From assembly GCA_038363925.1 (NCBI GenBank), contig JAQQWL010000011.1, positions 4,960,001-5,024,000 of the forward strand: a DNA stretch of 64,000 bases, read 5' to 3'. This stretch comes from Apiospora phragmitis (Eukaryota; Ascomycota; Sordariomycetes; Amphisphaeriales; Apiosporaceae). The notes beneath the pieces are model-generated. The model saw nothing but the letters and a program-made list of their open reading frames with translations, was not told where the DNA came from and did no database searches. The translations under genes and the position numbers were made by a program. Below are positions 11,936 through 24,507 of this stretch, in pieces. Every line of letters begins with the position of its first letter. Position 1 is the first letter of the stretch.

Positions 11936-12334
11936 CCTTCTGCCCTTGACCTTATTAGTCCTCGTACATGTAGTAGTCACTGTCATAGAAACTTTGTCCT
12001 TCCATGTGGGAGGGAGACACTGCTTTGCTGCTTTTTAACACTCGATATCTCTCGAGATGGAGAAGGATAAATCAGTATCGCCTGTATTAGACGTCATACT
12101 GTGCCACTTTCATTAGCGGTGCTGGTCTGCATGTGTTTCCCTTCTAGGCTTCTACACTTTGTTGTACTCGAACTTTGAAACTTCTACTATCTACTTTTAT
12201 CGTAGGTCTCAGGAAGGCTGGTTGACTAGCGGTATTGTTAAGGTCAATCTTGACATTCACATTCTCCTGGAACCTCTTCCAGCACCCAAGTACGGACGAA
12301 ACGACGCTCTGAGAACGTCTCAAGCAGCTTCACG

Positions 12335-13811
12335 ATGTCTTGGACATTCAATGCAGAAGGCGACGCACCCACGGATGCCATTTGGATCTCGGTCGTAGCG
12401 TTGCTATTCACATCGATTTCGCTCGTCAGTGTAATCCTCCGGGCCTATGCCAGGGTGGTATTGGTTAAAGCCAGCGGTTTTGGTAAGTTTCTATTCCGTT
12501 CAACAGGCGGGTCTGTAGTATGTACAATACTAACGATTAAACTTAAGACGATGTGGTCATCGCTTTAGGTTGGGTATGTGGTGGTTCTTGTCTATGTACG
12601 ACTTGACCCGTTATTAACACCATCTCAGTTGGCATCATGTGGCTTCGCAGTAGTCACCGTCATCCGTAAGTATCCTGAATGCTTGATGTGTAGCATCTCC
12701 CTTATATGCCGTGATGACTCACCCGGAACTTCCAGAAACAAGATGGGGCCTGGGCTTGCAGAATGTCCATGACATGCCGCCGGAAAACTTGTATAACTTT
12801 GGACTGGTATGCTGTTCTATTCCATCTCGATGATCTGAGAACGCCGCTCACAGAAAACAGCTGCAATATATAGGCGCTCCCTTGTAAGTGACTTTCGTAC
12901 CCTCTTCAAAACAGCGTACTGACGGCTTGGTTGCAGCTACATCACCAGTATTCTCTCCTTTAAGCTCAGCCTGTTGCTATCTTATTTCCGATTTCTGCCA
13001 CAGGGGATCTGGAAGTTCTTAACAGTCATAATCTCCATCGTGTGTGTCGTATTCCATGCCTCCTTCTTGGTGGTACAGATCAACCTTTGCACTCCGGTAT
13101 GTGCCACTCGAGCCGTATACGTGCCACACCCGACTAATAACCGACAGATCGCCAAGCAATGGGACCCAGCTATCACCCACGGCCACTGTATAGAGGCTGT
13201 TCCTTTCTATACCACCGTGGCCGCTATGACGATCGTTTTGGATATTTTGGTGTAAGTGACCACCAGAGATGCTGTGTCTACCGAGCCGGCGATGCTGACT
13301 ATCACCTGGAAGCATGGTGCTCCCCTTCCCAACCTTGTATGCGTCCAAGATCCAGAAACGCAAAAAGGTGGTGCTCCTCTGCCTGTTTGCCCTCGGCATC
13401 TTCATAACCATTATCCAGATGTTCCGCATTCAGACGATCAAGAGCCTTGCCAACTACCTCGACTCTGCCAAGCTCATCATGTGGTCAACGATCGAGAACA
13501 ACCTGGGTATCATCGTGACATGCATCCCGACGCTCGCACCGCTCTTGAAGTACTTTTCAGAAAAGACCCGACGGGGCACGACAGGGGCTGACAACAAGTA
13601 TGGGAGGAACTCTGCTTATGCATTGAATACTTGGAGAGATGGAGGAGTAGGCGGCGAGGACGGTTTGCAATGCCCCAGCAGCCACGCTGAGCGGGAGATT
13701 GATATCACTGGGTCCAAAGCGGCAGAAAGCCAGGAGAACATCCTCGAGGGACTAGGCATCGTACGAAAGACCGAGGTCACGGTCGTACGCCAGGCCTCGC
13801 GTGAGGCATGA
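12335..13811 (+). CDS. Fungal rhodopsin-domain (PTH11-like) integral membrane protein
   Basis: A seven-helix membrane protein of the large fungal rhodopsin-domain family related to PTH11-like receptors, without an N-terminal CFEM domain. Eight exons: 12335-12482, 12548-12573, 12629-12665, 12736-12806, 12861-12883, 12937-13096, 13148-13251 and 13313-13811. They total exactly 1,068 bases (355 residues), with every junction in phase. Family signs are LRAYARV...FGDDVVIALGW, the WGLGLQNVHD loop after helix 2, FKLSLLLSYFRFLP, the CTPIAKQWDP...CIE extracellular loop, and LGIIVTCIPTLAPLLKYF in the last helix. The cytoplasmic tail is polar and Ser-rich. Ligand and partner are unknown. The exons are as small as 23 bases, so automated annotation could easily miss it. 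Confidence 0.85.
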
Positions 13812-14905
13812 CACCGGAGTGGTCGACATACTTAGTTCAACCCCAGATAGCCTGTTGGGCCCTGTGGACGGATGTGACGATGGCAATGACTTGTACCTAT
13901 AGGTAGTATGGACAACCAATATACACCCCAACAACAACCGTCATGGCTATCCACCAATCGAGGACCTTCTCCATGATGAGCGTATGCATTTATAGCCGCT
14001 TCTTGGTCTTGAAACAGTTCAGGTTGAACAACCAGTTCACCCATCGACTTCGGACCGACATTCCCAAGTAGTTGATGTTCCATGCTAAGGTACATATAGG
14101 CAGAAGCCAAGTTAAAAAAGGATGATACTCCCCACTCTACGCTCCCATACAGCACCAGAGCAGCTACCTTTTCAAAAAGCGCTTTCGCCCGTACGAAGTG
14201 TTCGAAAAATAAGGAAAAATCCCAGAATCATTTAGAAAAGAATAAAGTATCAAATTCAATTTTTTTTCTGAATTTTTAAAGTAGAATTTGGCGCTGTTAT
14301 ACTGCTTAGATTTTGATGTTCTTATTGCCCATACATTTGGGGGTGTATCATCTATTTTTTTTACTTTACTTCTGATGTAGGTATGCACAAGGCAATTGAA
14401 TGTCAATTGATTGGGCCTTTGATAGGGGGCTTTGGGGTAGGAGTGCATTAGATAAGCGTCACTAAGCCGAAGCTGGCATCTTTTATGGGCCCCGTGGACC
14501 CACCCCCCAAGCTAAGCCGCGGTCCCTGAAAAACGAAAGGTGTTCTTTGGCGCGTCCGGGAGTACTTTCTTACATGCTTGACACACATTATCGATTCAAC
14601 TTGACTTGAGCGTGGGTGGATTTGCTTTGCTTGCTGGCTTCGGGAACTTGCCACCAGATCGACATCTCCGAGAATATCTCGACGACACAACCCCAGGTTG
14701 GAATAGAACTCACTCCGAGGTATCAAGCCATCTGATCCAAATGCCGTGTTCACGGTAGTACTGGAATTGCCTCTGTTTCCCTTACTCAATTCGTCCCTGA
14801 TCCCATTGATTTCACTCAGCAGCCGCTGCGTTTCGCAGCTTGCCGTCGTTCGATTGCTTGCCTTGTGCGCCCTTGAGCTCCATCCTTCCTAACTCCAAAC
14901 TCGCA
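13812..14905. other. Intergenic with AT-rich island
   Basis: No gene is supported. An AT-rich stretch at about 14190-14400 has poly-T/poly-A runs and TTTGGGGGTGTATCATC, which recalls the ends of decayed DNA transposons, but no inverted termini or transposase remains are visible. The last ~300 bases should be the ERV46 promoter and leader. Confidence 0.45.
14190..14400. repeat. AT-rich island, possible transposon debris
   Basis: About 200 bases of A/T runs between GC-balanced flanks, with no open frame. It is the third such island in the 7.7-14.5 kb interval, after those near 8060 and 11330. Confidence 0.35.
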
Positions 14906-16398
14906 ATGGCTGCCAAATCGAGATTCACTAGGCTCGACGCCTTTACCAAGACCGTCGAGGATGCGAGGATACGAACTACGTCGGGCGGCATCGTCACCAT
15001 CGTCTCCTTGATCGTCGTACTCTACCTCGCCTTAGGAGAATGGGCTGACTATAGGAGGGTAGTGATCCACCCAGAGCTCGTTGTCGACAAGGGAAGAGGT
15101 ACGTGGCCTGGCAGGCGAGGACCGTCCCAAACGCAGCAACTGCTAATAATGCGACAACAGGAGAGCGAATGGAGATCCATATGAACATCACCTTCCCTAA
15201 GATACCTTGCGAACTCCTTACCTTGGATGTCATGGACGTTTCTGGAGAACAACAACATGGGGTCATGCATGGAGTCAGCAAGGTCAGGCTTCAACCTGCT
15301 CAGCAAGGTGGTGGTGTGATTGATGTCAAGGCTCTGGCGCTGTAAGTCCATACCATACATACATATCTGCGCAGGCACGCTTGCTTGGCACATTGCTGAC
15401 GACAAACACCCAGCCATTCCGCCGACGAGGCTGCGCAACATCTTGATCCCGACTACTGCGGTCCCTGCTACGGCGCACCCGCTCCGGGTAATGCTGCCAA
15501 GGCCGGCTGCTGCAGCACTTGCGACGAAGTCCGAGAAGCCTATGCGCAGGCATCATGGGCTTTTGGCCGTGGCGAGAACGTTGAGCAGTGCGAACGAGAA
15601 CACTACTCTGAGAAGCTGGAGGAGCAGCGACGCGAAGGTTGCCGTATCGAAGGTGGTCTGCGGGTCAACAAGGTCATTGGAAACTTTCACTTCGCCCCCG
15701 GCAGGAGCTTCAGCAATATGAACATGCACGTTCATGACCTGAAGAACTACTGGGATGACCCGGCCGGCATTGGCCATTCTTTTGAACACACCATCCACCA
15801 TCTGCGCTTCGGACCCCAACTCCCCGAAGACATCGCCAAGAAGAGTGTCAAGAACATCCCCTGGACGAACCATCACTTGAACCCGCTAGACGGCGTCAAA
15901 CAGTCCACCGAGGATCCCAACTTCAACTTCATGTACTTTGTCAAGGTTGTGCCTACTTCTTACATGCCCCTGGGCTGGAAACAAGGTAGCCAGCGAAATG
16001 ACGACGGCACTTGGCTTGGAAACCTGGGACAAGCTTTTGATGGCAGCTTGGAGACTCACCAGTACTCGGTTACCAGCCACAAGAGAAGTCTTGCTGGTGG
16101 CGACGATGCTGCCGAGGGCCACAAAGAGCGAAAACACGCACAAGGTGGCATTCCTGGAGTCTTCTTCTCCTATGTAAGTTCCCAGAACACAGCCCAACAC
16201 GAGTGGACGCTGACAAAACCCCAGGACATTTCCCCAATGAAGGTTGTCAACCGCGAGGAGCGTGTGAAAACATTCTCTGGTTTCCTCACGGGCATCTGTG
16301 CTGTCATTGGTGGCACGTTGACGGTAGCTGCCGCCGTAGACCGTGGGGTCTATGAGGGTGCGACAAGGCTGAAGAAGCTGCGCTCTAAAGATCTGTAG
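14906..16398 (+). CDS. ERV46: COPII vesicle cargo receptor Erv46 (ERGIC-3 type)
   Basis: An ER-Golgi cycling membrane protein that works with Erv41 in COPII/COPI vesicles and retrieves leaked ER proteins. Four exons (14906-15098, 15161-15341, 15414-16173, 16225-16398) total 1,308 bases, giving 435 residues, normal for the family. It starts with FTRLDAFTKTVEDARIRTTSGG, the ERGIC_N motif, followed by transmembrane segment IVTIVSLIVVLYLALGEW. The lumenal part has the conserved Cys-rich loop (DYCGPCYGA, then CCSTCDEVREAY) and NVIGNFHFAPG-like and HDLKNY motifs. A second transmembrane segment lies near the C-terminus (FLTGICAVIGGTLTVAAAVD), followed by a short basic cytosolic tail. Introns are 51-72 bases with standard sites. 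The frame is intact. Confidence 0.96.
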
Positions 16399-19300
16399 GT
16401 GCCACCTCGATCTCTTGTAGGTTCTGATTCGGGTTTGCATGCGATGCATAGGAAGCGGAGTTATCGGTTAGATTTTATAAAGTAGATGAATGGTAATCTT
16501 CATCTGACCTCCCAGGCTTTACAACATACATGTAGGATTGACATGGCCAGTGAGCTGTCGAAGGCCGTTGCTATGTAGCAGAATGGACCACCAACAATTG
16601 ATGGCTATTTTAAATCCATGAAAAGTTATATAAGTATATACATGATGCCACCCGTTCAAGGCAAAACACCGGCTCATCGAGCTTGACGTCATGAGAATAA
16701 AGTAAGCACCAGCCAAATCCTCGTCCGACACGAGGCGAGGTACATACTGCTGTGGCCTCGTCTGATCAATGCGTCAGACATCAAGCATTGACACACCGGC
16801 CAACACGGACAGCCTAGGCAAATAACGCAATGGCTGTGACTGCGCACTCCCTTAGATGTACGAGGAGAAAGCGAGGCCCAGGAGCCGCACTCAGCGTTGA
16901 GGGGTATATGGCAGATTCGAATATTTTGTATTCCAAGCCCACAAGCCACGGGCATCACAGGGATTTCTCCGCTACCAATCTTCTTACATCCACTTAGCCC
17001 ATTCGAACGATTGCACAAGAGCTGGCGGGTAAGTGGCAGGCAGGGTAAGGCGTGGTAGTGGGTACTAGGATATATATGGTACATTTTATGATCCCAATAC
17101 ATTGACTATGTAGGTATGCTCTTGAGTTGGCATTTCCATAGCAACAGCATGCATTTGCCCCAGCAACGGCATATGAGCGAGGGCATCTCTTGGAGATAGA
17201 AGTGAAGCTTTACAGAAAATGGGATGTCTCGGTGGGAGGATATCAAACTTTTTCATAGAGACAGCTGAAACATCCGCCACCGATCAAAACAATGAACTCC
17301 CGAGAGCCGGACGGATTCCAATGCACGCCGGCGAGGACAAGCCGCCATCAAGCCAGCTACGTAATGCCGCGAGATCTTGTAGTACCTGACCTAGATATCA
17401 CAGCCCTTGGGGCATCGGCGATGTACTCGGGAGCCTAACCTTAACCATGTATTTATGTTTCAAAGGCGGGGAGTTGGCCCAGGCAGTACAGGAACGCATT
17501 TATCTCCTCTTGCTTACTCAGTCGAGTCAGCCTCTACATGCAAGGAGATGCGTACATGTACGCGAACAAGCAATGGTAGAGTGCCTCCAATTTCGGGGTG
17601 CCGTTAGTGGATTCAGTAGAGATGTGAGCACACTTATTACATACATACTTACGTTGCCATATCCGCTACAGTACCTTATATACTAACGGAAATCAGGAGA
17701 TGGATCTCCCTTGTTCCGGCTTCCCATGACAGCCGACCAAGGAGTCGCAGCTCCGCGGTTCGCAATCTTCTAGAATTTCCCCTCCTGCGTGTAACAGGAA
17801 CGACCTTGCTGTTTCCAGTCTCCCAGCCCGACGCTATTCGCACTACAATTACCTAAGGTAGCAACCTGACATGACTGGTTGAAGGGGTCTCTCATCTGAG
17901 CACGTACCGCAATTTCCATGCCAGAACCCGTGATGGGAGGACGGTATGGCACAGGATGCGGACGAACCCACCGCCCAAGATTGACCAACTAAAAGTATAT
18001 GTGATAAAGCTATATAGCCTTGAATCTGACTGACTAACAAACACCTCTACTATGATACTGACCTAATATTAGCATAATGTTTTCTGTTCGGATAATTCAC
18101 CCCGCGGCCCTCGTGATGCAACTAAATTAAGTTATTCGGTCTAAACCACCGCCCCCCGAGGACAATTGATTAATTGACTCAATGCATCCATGGACGGAAA
18201 TATAGGAATATAGAGAACTGCGCGATCGCAGGATGCTGGGTTCATTGTTCCCCGGATCCCATCTCATAAGTCAACGGTCGTCCAAAGGTAAGGTTAAGTA
18301 GTTATGTAGTCGTAGGTGGGAATTTCGCCCAATGTTAAACGTGTCGGCTTGTCCCAAGTTATTTTTAACCATGACTTGACGTTGGTCCGGTTGTATCGTG
18401 TCCGGCCAGGCTGTGCTCTCGAAAGGGCTCTAGAAGGCGAAAAAGGGCTCCTCTTTAGCTCTCTTTGGGACGACAGCCGTCCAAAGCTAGACGCTTCTGT
18501 AGCCTAGAGCTTCCAACACACACATGTGCTTGTTCGTATTTCGACGGGCTAGACCAAGCTTAGCATCTGGCTTCTGCGCATAGTCGATGCCTCAATCCCT
18601 CTACCACTAATACGAGCAAACCACAGGCGACGCTGTGCGAGAGAGTCTGTACGCCTGTAGTATGTAGTATACAGTAGCAAAATAAACTTCTATTCCATCC
18701 CCAAGAGGAATTCACATGTGCTGTGAATGATGTTAGGGTCGTATGTGCATAGGTATGTAGGTACTAATGTCAGTACATCTGTATATGTACGGTGTACCTA
18801 CATCTGATGAGATGGAGGTGGGTACGCCCATACATCGATGCGTGCTGGGCCAGGGGCTGCATCTGCATCGCATTATCGGCCAGATATGAGGTTCTGAGCC
18901 CAGGACCCCTAATGAGGGTTTCGAGATGACCTCCTCTGCTGCTCCGGCCGGACCGCTCGAGGCCATGGAACAATGGAACAGGTGATTGATTGAGCCCGGC
19001 GAGGAGAGGCGGACGGGGCAGGGGTTCGGGTAACCCTTCCTTTTATTGGCAGACTCCATAGATGCTGAGGTGAATGATACCTCGCTCGCTCGTCGTCAGC
19101 TTCAATCACAGCTCAGGCGCCGGTACCAGACGAAAGTGCGGGACTGCCCAACTTGGACCCTCTTGCCAAGAGACTAAAGAAAATTGACCCCCTTCGAGAT
19201 GGCCCATCATACTGCATATCAGAATACGCATCTCCATCCCGATGGGATAGCATGGCAGAAGAAGGGACGGTTTTGGATCGTTGCCGTCGTTATTTGCTAG

Positions 19301-19500
19301 CCTTTTTTTTTTTGTTATTATTTCCTGCCTCTCCATCCAGGATGGGCTTGTTTTTTTTTCTTTCTAACTTCCTTTCCCTCTTTTGCCCTGGAAATGCCCA
19401 TTTTGATCAATTTCATTGATTGATCGAATTCATGTATTGATGCTCAATAATTAGAGCATTAGCTGGCGGCGCTGGGTCCCCTACTTCAAGTTACCACTCA
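16399..19500. other. Large intergenic region, no gene seen
   Basis: Three kilobases without any frame that has protein-like composition, conserved motifs or a plausible exon chain on either strand. I also looked for tRNA-type internal promoter boxes and found none. There are A/T-rich patches near 18000-18200 and poly-T runs near 19300-19370. With the leader that follows, this is the longest gene-free stretch in the window. Confidence 0.45.
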
Positions 19501-20603
19501 CTGCCTTACACTTACACCTGCCGAACATTGAAGTACATCCTTACCCACCCACATGACCTACTGACTTACTATTTTCAAACCCGCCATCCCAGTCTTCCCA
19601 GTCACCCCAGTCGCTGCGGTCTGGTAGCAGCAGCAGCTAGGTTAAACACACCTTAGCCTGCCGTGTTGTGGAAGCCTTCCTCAATCCTATCGTATCCTAC
19701 CGTCTGTCCTCTCTTTACTACTGCCACCGCTGCTACTATTACTACTACTGCTACAAGTACTACGTACATGCATGTATGCATGCATGCAACATAGTCCAGC
19801 CTGACATCCGGGGAAAGAAAAGATCGTGTGTGGGTTTGACGCACCGTGGCTTTTGCTGCTGCATGCCTTCCTGCCGACCAACACCTGCCGTTCTTCATCG
19901 AGCCCAGCAGCACCTGGGTCGTCATTTCGAAGCCGGCCAATCCTGTCGCTCTCTACAAACGCCCCTTTCTTTTTAAACCGCCACATTCAGGTACCCGACT
20001 AGCTCCTTTGCGTACCAACTAACACCGCCGTACGGTACGGTATACCTGACAAACAAAAGAACAAACGGTCCCAAAATCCTGAATCACATCCCTGGAGACG
20101 GGTACCCTGAAATCCAATCCAAAGAAGAAAGCCCATCCCGAATCAATCAACTACATACGCCGTACGCCCCCGTTTCCGGCATTCCTATTCGTTCCTGTTG
20201 CATCCTGCTGCACTGCACTCGCGACAGAAGCCATCGCCACCACTATCTGCGAACCATCACCTCCTTAGAAAGATATACTTGTTAGCCGTGGCGCCCTGAA
20301 TACCATCCTTCTCCGTTCTTCTGCATACTCTTCTATAATCCGACTTGACTCGCCGAGGACGACGGCGCCGCAACTCGATTCTCGATTCTTGATGCACGCA
20401 GGAACTTGGTCCTGACCACAAACGAACTCAATCACTGGCATAGGAACAGCCGCAACCTAATTGTACCCGTCAAGCACATAGTCCTGCGTCGTTACATCTC
20501 GAACCTCTCGACGCCACACCTCGTCACTCAAAAGGCTGTTGCCATATATCGTAGATCGCGCGCGCGCCTTGCGCAACTCTAGGCCGGTCTGCAGAAAACC
20601 AAC
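19501..20603 (+). promoter_or_regulatory. Long pyrimidine-rich promoter/leader of the Nif1-like gene
   Basis: About 1.1 kb of C/T/A-rich sequence precedes the start, including CTACTACT-type triplets, a palindromic GCATGC-rich tract near 19766-19787, and a CG-alternating stretch near 20557-20567. Cell-cycle and signalling genes in filamentous fungi often have long leaders of this kind. Transcription start sites cannot be placed from sequence. Confidence 0.4.
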
Positions 20604-23024
20604 ATGGCAAATCGACCCAACTTTATCGACCTCAGGTCGACTTCTTCAGCATCCGGAGTTTCTGGAGCCTCTGGGGCATCCGTTGCAAGCTCACAGCGGC
20701 CTTTGCGATCCCCAAGATTACACGTTGCAGGGGAGGTTCCTCCTGCACTCTCGCCACTCGATGCCTTCGCTGCGCAAAGTCGGCTGCTCGCCAAGCAGCT
20801 GGAGGAGAGCAACAAGCAAGGCAGGAGAATGAGCCGACTGCCTCCCTTGACTGTCGAGAGCCCCCTCGTGGTCCAGGGTCGCTCGGAATACTTTCGATCC
20901 CTGTCGTATGATTCGAGCGAAGACCATGACGAGACACCGATGCAGAAAACGGGCCTGGGACTGCTTTCTGAGCTCGAAGATCCATCCGATCGGCCAGTGT
21001 CCATGCACCCCAGAATGAGCCGCATACCGCCTACCCCGGACGAATCGATACCGGTGCCCCCAAACCCTTACGTCGAGCGCGGCTTCCTCGAGCGCGGCCG
21101 ACAGCTGGACCGTCTCGACGAGGCAGATGATGGCATGTTTGGTGCCCGAAGAGAACAGTCTCCTGGAGACCTGAGCAGCTTACCAGAGCGCATGGACGAA
21201 ATAAGACAAACGGACCCGGATCCGAGTTCCAAAGAGGCCGGCCAGGTTCTCCTGAACGAGACGCCCATTTCAGTACCGCCGTCTCCCGAAAAGCTGACCC
21301 GGCAAACCTCTCACGAGTCGGGCCTGGCTCCTCCGAGATCCATGTTCCCAAAGCGCTCCTCGAGTATTATGTCGGCACCGCTCGAGTCGCATCATGACGA
21401 CACATTAAGCGCCTCTTTCCATTCCCAACCGCCGCCTCGCAAATTGTCTAGCAGTAGTGCCTTTTCTAGCCACTCATTGGCATCGCCGATGGCTGCAAAC
21501 TTCCATCATGCAAGGTCACCTTCGATAAGCTCAGTTGCATCGCTGCCACGCCCCTCCTTCAACTTCTCCAGGCCCCTTAGCCGAGCAGGAACGCCCGGCT
21601 TCGATCCACCGGCTCGGCTTGAGACACCATCCCGTCAAGCATCCCAAGATAGTCAGCCGTCGTTTGTCTTAGGGGACGATGCGGCGCAGACTCCAATCAG
21701 TATGCACAGCGAGGCCTTCGGCGATAATGTAGGCGAGGACGGCAGAGGCGCGCCCTCCTATATTTATACCAAATATTCATTGCCGAGAGGCAAGGCACTG
21801 CAGAGAAACTCGGGCATGTTCAACCCCGATGAAGTCTCGCAATTCAAATGGGAGGAGCCGATGGTTCACCCTAGCAATGTGCAGCCTTTCAATAAAGGTC
21901 ACGCTCCCCCGTCGCCGCCCTCTCGGCCTAGCAGCTCCTCCTCGCGTTATCTAGACACGACGCCAGCTGCGGATTCTTACCTCGCGAGACCCTCCCTAGA
22001 GCGAAGTAAGTTATCCAACGAAGTTTCCTTGAATGGGGAGCTCTCGCCCGCCCCGAGTCGAACGTCGACCAGCGATGCTGGCAGACCGTCGGAGGACGCG
22101 CCCAGGGGGCGGCCATTGACGTCTCCGCTGCATGACCAAACTCGAGGTCGCACGCCTATGTCAACCACTACAAGCGATTCAGCCAGCACCGTGAAACCCG
22201 CAAGATCCCTTGCCCCTACAGCGGCCGAAATGAGCGCCGAGGAACATCTGGAGAAGGGAATCAAGTGCCACGAGGAAGGCTCTGTGAAAGAGTCTACATA
22301 TCATCTTCGTCTAGCGGCGCGAGGCGGTTCTCCTACCGGCATGCTACTCTATGCTCTGGCTTGCCGTCATGGATGGGGCATGCGGCCGAACCAGCGCGAG
22401 GGCGTAGAATGGCTGCGGAAGGCTGCTGAAGGTGCTAGTGGAGAGATCGCAGAAGATGAAGGCAATGTCAAAGATGGCAAGACTGTGGATTTCGCTGAAC
22501 GCAAGACACGCAAGGCTCAATTTGCGTTGAGCATCTATGAGCTAGGCGTTAGTCACATGAGTGGATGGGGTATTGAGCAGGACAAGGCACTGGCATTGCG
22601 GTGCTTTGAGATCGCCGGTAGTAAGTTGACACCTTTCCAGTTGTGGCAACATGAACGAACTAACTGAATCACCTATAGGTTGGGGCGACGTTGACGCTCT
22701 CACCGAAGCTGGGTTCTGCTATGCCCAGGGCGTTGGCTGCAAAAAGGATCTCAAGAAAAGCGCCAAATTCTACAGAATGGCCGAGGCGAAAGGGATGAGC
22801 ATGCCTGGGAACAGCTGGTAAGTATCTCCAAATAGTTGGTTTGATTGCGAACAGCCAGACTGATATCACTTTGCAGGATCCATAAGAGCAAATACGCGGA
22901 CGACGATGCTACAAGTGTCAAGTCCAAAAAGGCCGGCTGCAGCGGCCGCAGCAAGTCCAGAGGCCGCCACATATTCGGTGGCAAGAAGCCCAAGGAGACG
23001 GAAGCTAGGAAGGGAAATGTTTAG
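20604..23024 (+). CDS. Sel1-repeat protein, Nif1/Dsf2-like
   Basis: A 767-residue protein in three exons (20604-22620, 22679-22817, 22877-23024; all junctions in phase). The first ~540 residues are disordered and rich in Ser/Pro, with many SP/TP sites, as expected for a phospho-regulated protein. From about residue 543 come Sel1 repeats: HLEKGIKCHEEGSVKES, then LYALACRHGWGMRPNQREG, then ALSIYELGVSHMSGWGIEQD, and after the first intron GFCYAQGVGCKKDLKKSA. The basic C-terminal tail is rich in Lys and Arg. This architecture matches fission yeast Nif1 (mitosis inhibitor acting on Nim1) and budding yeast Dsf2. Chs4/Skt5 is also Sel1-type but has a different layout. The role in this fungus is inferred from the family only. 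Confidence 0.8.
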
Positions 23025-23825
23025 AACATCTTGTGACCAAGATTATCACGACTACGATGACGAATGAAGACATATTCTTTGGGTTTTCTGGCGTTTCTCG
23101 GAGTCACCAAGCGGAGCGTTATTTGCCGCATTTTCCATGAGCAACCAGCTGCCTTTCAAGTGCAACGACGCAACTCATACGCGTTTGCATACGGGTGTGA
23201 ATGGATTGTTTGAGTATTTCAGCATATGTGCGGATATATTGCGTCAAAATGGGGCATCAAGCCCAATATTGGAAGCATTTCGAGCGTTGGGCGTGACAAA
23301 ACACGGCATAGACATATTTCGTGCCTTTGCACATGTGTCATTGTATGATTCATGGCCATGGGGAGAAGAGAAAGGCAGGCGGATCTACCCGTCTCTTTGG
23401 GAGGTGTATATAGATAGATTCGAGGCAACCAACCTATCGGCAATATCGATGCTAGATAGACACTGAAGAGCCCATTATGTAGGGAAGCCGACTCGGCCTT
23501 TATGACAGGCTACAATCACAATATAGAGGGAGTAATAAAAAGGACGGGCTGGGAGGTCAAATCAGTTCAGAACTTGCTCTATTCTATGCTCGCTTCGCAG
23601 CTCAACTATGATTTCTCAACGCAACGCAGTCGGCAAGATAAACAGAATCCACTTGGTCGTGACACCAACTAACCTAGGTTATGCAATTCTGTAGAGTGAT
23701 GACGCTCAAAACCTCCCCTTTCCATGACCTCCCGTTTCGCTTCATTGTGCCCCCATCCAACGCAGGAACCACCATCGCCTTTCACTGGGCCGAACGAGTG
23801 ATGAGAAATGGCGAAAATAGGCCGA
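23025..23825. other. Intergenic, no gene seen
   Basis: About 800 bases between the convergent Nif1-like gene and CVNH gene 1. An open stretch of about 109 codons at 23137-23466 has no family features and probably belongs to the Nif1-like 3' UTR. Confidence 0.45.
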
Positions 23826-24507
23826 TCAAGTTACGACAAAGCCAGGGTCGCACTGGGGGCCGCACTCGGTCGCATTGCCCTGGTGCTCGAAGCAGCCCAA
23901 AGTTCCGTTGTGGTTCCAGAGAACTTGATCTATGCACGGGTCCGACGACTTGTCAGTAGGCAGATTCCCGCAGCATACTTACAAGAACTCGGGAGAGATG
24001 AAAGAAGACGGAGGGGCGGTGGTACTTACTCAGGTCGTAGGCAGTAGGGACGAAGTGGCCGCTCGTATCAGAGCACTGGGCTGTCAGATAAAAGGTGATG
24101 TTGGTGGCCGTGAAGTTCAGGTTGTTGCAGCTGGTCATGAAGTTGCCGCTTTGTCGGGCAAGTTAGCAATTGAAGTTTGTTACTTTTCTGGCTGGCGGAT
24201 GAACCGAGGGAGCAACGGGACTTACTTGTCATAGGCAATAAGCTGGCCGCCGTTGTTGATCAAGCAAGGAGTGAGGTCGAACCCTGGGTTAAGACTGTTA
24301 ACATGTTGGGCCAGGAAGGGAAGGGAGGTACAACATACAGGTGAACTGGTATCCGTCGTTGTCAATGTCATCATCATTGCAATACATGCCAAGGAAGCTG
24401 CCGGTTAGATTGGCGGACTGCCAGGTGCAGTTGCCAAGGAAGCCCTGCGACTCAACGAGGCCGATGAGGCCAATGAGGCAGGCAAGAGTTGCGGAGAGGA
24501 GCTTCAT
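23826..24507 (-). CDS. Secreted cyanovirin-N homology (CVNH) protein 1
   Basis: A small secreted lectin-like protein of 149 residues. Four exons (24507-24339, 24283-24226, 24148-24030, 23929-23826) give exactly 450 bases. The signal peptide MKLLSATLACLIGLIGLVES is followed by a CVNH domain built of two sequence repeats. The first runs from GNCTWQSANLTGSFLGMYC to LTPCLINNGGQLIAYD. The second opens with NGNFMTSCNNLNFTATNITF and runs to DLNQVLWNHNGTLGC. The mature part has eight Cys, more than the four of cyanobacterial cyanovirin-N, plus several N-glycosylation sites. Known CVNH proteins bind high-mannose glycans; that activity here is inference. It lies head-to-tail with a second CVNH gene 482 bases upstream. 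The spliced structure leaves no long open frame, so it is easily missed. Confidence 0.85.

Noticed and set aside
8372..13811. Secondary metabolite gene cluster around the flavin oxidase
   Set aside because: No polyketide synthase, peptide synthetase, terpene cyclase, P450 or pathway regulator is present; only the oxidase and a rhodopsin-domain protein are seen.
23137..23466. Open stretch of about 109 codons downstream of the Nif1-like gene
   Set aside because: No family features and no intron context; its position directly after the stop fits a 3' UTR.
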